NCBI GenBank assembly: GCA_026014515.1
Contig: JAOZIG010000130.1
Location: forward strand, 1-6,148
DNA length: 6,148 nucleotides
Direction: 5' to 3'
Source of the DNA: Candidatus Bathyarchaeota archaeon
GTDB lineage: Archaea; Thermoproteota; Bathyarchaeia; TCS64
The position numbers were made by a program, and so were the translations under genes. Positions 4,787 through 6,148 of this stretch are shown here, in pieces. Position 1 is the stretch's first letter; every line of letters starts with the position of its first letter. The notes below the pieces were generated by a model. The model was not told where the DNA came from. It saw only the letters and a program-made list of their open reading frames with translations, and ran no database searches.

Positions 4787-5305
4787 TCATCTTCTCCAAG
4801 GTCTAGGTATCAAGTAGGGTGTCTTTTGTTTGTATTCTCTGTAAGGTTCTCCGAATCTGGTTTCTAGTGCTGGTTCTTCATATGTTTTGAGCCAGATGGT
4901 CCAGATGGCTATGAACCCAGTTGGGATTATGACCGCGATTGAAACGGAGTGTAACTCTAAGCCCATCGCTATGAGGCATAGGAGGTATCCGAAGAGCATT
5001 GGGTTCCTTGTTTGAGCGTAGATTCCTGTTGTTATGAGTTCCGTTGTTTGGTCATCTGGGAATATGTCTCCGAGGGGTATGCCTTTGCCTTTTGCTAATA
5101 ATATTCTGATGGATTCGATGACATAGTATCCTCCAACGAGTAGCAAGATTATTGATATGAGCCTCGTAGCAGCGCCTAAATCAAGTGTTGATAGTCCTAG
5201 CAATACATCGAGGGTTCTCCCAAAGAATATTGAGAAGACTGGTACGAGTAGGAAGAATATGATGCTTGAAGGTATTATCAGTAATATCTTCCTGATTGAC
5301 GCCAT
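4787..5305 (-). CDS. Integral-membrane methyltransferase, isoprenylcysteine/phospholipid (ICMT/PEMT) family
   Basis: This is a 172-residue membrane protein with about four hydrophobic segments (7-28, 47-69, 102-118, 121-139). It carries the family's two SAM-site signatures: GIYAQTRNPM (94-103), corresponding to the usual G-x-Y-x-x-x-R-[HN]-P, and EEPALETRFGEPYREYKQKT (143-162), ending in the typical PYLIPRPW. Relatives methylate prenylcysteine carboxyls, phosphatidylethanolamine or other small lipid-linked substrates at the cytoplasmic membrane face. Archaeal members have no settled substrate, so I do not assign one. The ATG at 5305 follows AGGG closely and opens directly into the first transmembrane helix; the length is normal. 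It is divergent from the Ldh2-family gene across a 105-bp gap. Its TGA lies 5 nt from the tRNA-Lys CCA end, so its 3' untranslated region must run antisense through the tRNA unless termination is immediate. Confidence 0.85.
   Translation of the reverse strand: MASIRKILLIIPSSIIFFLLVPVFSIFFGRTLDVLLGLSTLDLGAATRLISIILLLVGGYYVIESIRILLAKGKGIPLGDIFPDDQTTELITTGIYAQTRNPMLFGYLLCLIAMGLELHSVSIAVIIPTGFIAIWTIWLKTYEEPALETRFGEPYREYKQKTPYLIPRPWRR
4822..4840 (+). terminator. Possible T-rich terminator for tRNA-Lys
   Basis: The first clearly T-rich plus-strand stretch past the tRNA is 4822-4840 (contains TCTTTTGTTTGT), about 40 nt after the CCA. It lies inside the 3' coding part of the oppositely oriented methyltransferase gene. 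This is inferred from the need for a stop signal; the base composition may be accidental. Confidence 0.25.
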
Positions 5306-5338
5306 ACCCTGTTTCTGAAGCCGTGGGGTAAGTAGCTT

Positions 5339-5348
5339 TCTTTAATTC
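5339..5348. promoter_or_regulatory. A/T-rich TATA candidate in the divergent gap 5306-5410
   Basis: TCTTTAATTC (5339-5348) is the most TATA-like stretch between the divergent methyltransferase and Ldh2-family genes. On the plus strand it would start transcription near 5370, before the two palindromes at 5376-5401. On the minus strand it is about 35-40 nt from the methyltransferase ATG. It might serve either gene. The match is weaker than the TTTTAATA boxes elsewhere in the window. Confidence 0.3.
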
Positions 5349-5375
5349 AGCGTACTATGTTTTAGGTAACTTGGC

Positions 5376-5401
5376 TTATGCCATAACATAGGTGCCCTAT
5401 G
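5376..5401. promoter_or_regulatory. Two adjacent palindromes ahead of the Ldh2-family gene, possible operator
   Basis: TTATG-C-CATAA (5376-5386) is followed directly by CATAGG-TGC-CCTATG (5387-5401); both arms are perfect in each. The half-sites share a CATA core. The second palindrome touches the GGTGG ribosome binding site (5401-5405) of the gene starting at 5411. As DNA it could bind a dimeric regulator downstream of the transcription start; as RNA the second could fold and limit access to the ribosome binding site. The symmetry is directly visible; the function is inferred. Confidence 0.4.
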
Positions 5402-5410
5402 GTGGTTAAA

Positions 5411-6148
5411 ATGGAAGACGATGTGGTTTGGGTTGACTTTGATTTCATGGAGCGGTTCATGATCGATGTATTCATTGAGCTAGGTGTCCCACGAGAGGAC
5501 GCCGAGATATGCGCAGATGTTTTGATAACCAGCGATAAACGGGGGATCGATAGCCACGGAGTCAACAGGCTCAAACCCATGTACTATGACAGGATCAAGG
5601 CGGGAATCCAGTTCCCAGACGCGAAATACGAGATAGTACGCGAGACATCAACCACTGCAGTCATTGATGGGCACAGGGGGATGGGGCACGCTACAGCAAA
5701 ACACGCCATGGAGTTAGCTATCAAGAAGGCGAAGGAACATGGGCTCGGCATGACTGTTGTACGAAACAGCACCCACTATGGGATAGCTGGATACTATGTC
5801 TTGATGGCGACTGAGGCGGGAATGATTGGCATCTCTGGTACAAATGCGCGTCCATCCGTGGCTCCAACCTATGGCGTTGAACCCATGCTTGGTACCAACC
5901 CGTTAACCTTTGGTATGCCCACCGACGAGGATTTCCCATTCGTAATAGACCCGGCTACAAGCATCATACAAAGGGGCAAAGTCGAAGTCTACGCTAGGAG
6001 TGGCGAGAGGCTTCCCCCGGGTCTCGTGATAGACTCTCAGGGACGATCAATGACAGACCCAAACGCGGTGCTCAAAAAGCTGTTGGAGAAAGAAGCCTCA
6101 CTGCTCCCCCTTGGAGGTAAAGCAGAGGCGGGGGGCTACAAAGGCTAT
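5411..6148 (+). CDS. Ldh2-family NAD(P)-dependent dehydrogenase (malate/L-sulfolactate type), 3' end missing
   Basis: The frame stays open for 246 codons to the window edge; the family is usually 330-360 residues, so about a quarter is missing. RGIDSHGVNRL (44-54) carries the conserved Ser48-His49 active-site region. NSTHYGIAGYYVLMA (119-133), GTNPLTFGMP (161-170), DPATS (180-184) with RGKVEVYARSGERLP (188-202), and LLPLGGKAEAGGYKGY (231-246) follow in family order, the last being part of the cofactor/substrate site. Members reduce 2-oxo acids or imines with NAD(P)H: malate, (R)-sulfolactate (ComC, coenzyme M synthesis), ureidoglycolate or piperideine-2-carboxylate. The sequence here does not choose among these. 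The ATG at 5411 has GGTGG 5 nt upstream, and no alternative start fits the family N terminus better. Two palindromes just upstream suggest regulation. Divergent from the methyltransferase gene; no functional link is evident. Confidence 0.93.
   Translation, partial: MEDDVVWVDFDFMERFMIDVFIELGVPREDAEICADVLITSDKRGIDSHGVNRLKPMYYDRIKAGIQFPDAKYEIVRETSTTAVIDGHRGMGHATAKHAMELAIKKAKEHGLGMTVVRNSTHYGIAGYYVLMATEAGMIGISGTNARPSVAPTYGVEPMLGTNPLTFGMPTDEDFPFVIDPATSIIQRGKVEVYARSGERLPPGLVIDSQGRSMTDPNAVLKKLLEKEASLLPLGGKAEAGGYKGY

Noticed and set aside
5584..5939. Minus-strand open frames opposite the Ldh2-family gene
   Set aside because: They are shadows of a clearly conserved plus-strand gene; no coding signature of their own.

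Overview
The window reads as archaeal chromosome. The order S13-S4-S11-RNA polymerase subunit D-L18e is an archaeal ribosomal/RNAP arrangement, L18e and an Rpo3/RpoD with an inserted Cys-rich domain are not bacterial, and the two clearest promoters share the TATA-like octamer TTTTAATA instead of -35/-10 boxes. G+C looks moderate, with frequent AGG/AGA arginine codons. I cannot fix the phylum: a moderate-GC Asgard (Thorarchaeota-like) or TACK archaeon is plausible, but that is only an impression.

Layout. Positions 1-186 hold the C-terminal end of a beta-rich, toastrack-like (DUF4097-type) protein. A promoter region (187-295) then drives a tight plus-strand operon: rps13 (296), rps4 (760), rps11 (1322), rpoD/rpo3 (1734) and rpl18e (ending 3010). 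Three of the four junctions are overlaps or near-abutments (5-nt gap, 8-nt overlap, ATGA overlap). rps11 and rpoD appear to use GTG and TTG starts. The operon stops after rpl18e at a T-rich site, without the rpl13-rps9-rpoN-rpoK continuation common in archaea.

A convergent minus-strand pair follows: gcvH (4607-4179) and a lipoate-protein ligase with LplA-like and LplB-like parts in one chain (4170-3085). The H protein has a recognisable lipoyl-lysine site, and the ligase is the obvious enzyme to lipoylate it. No gcvT, gcvP or lipoyl synthase gene is in the window. Divergent from gcvH is tRNA-Lys(CTT), with an encoded CCA (4704-4781). It ends 5 nt from the 3' end of a convergent membrane gene of the isoprenylcysteine/phospholipid methyltransferase type (5305-4787). 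Last, a plus-strand Ldh2/malate-L-sulfolactate dehydrogenase-family oxidoreductase (5411 on) runs off the right edge. It is preceded by two adjacent short palindromes that could be an operator.

Most of the window is housekeeping. I see no mobile element, CRISPR array, toxin-antitoxin pair or defence gene, and no clearly new system. The points most worth a second look are the gcvH-ligase cassette, the reduced cysteine set and acidic tail of RpoD, the paired palindromes at 3040-3087 and 5376-5401, and the tRNA/methyltransferase convergence.
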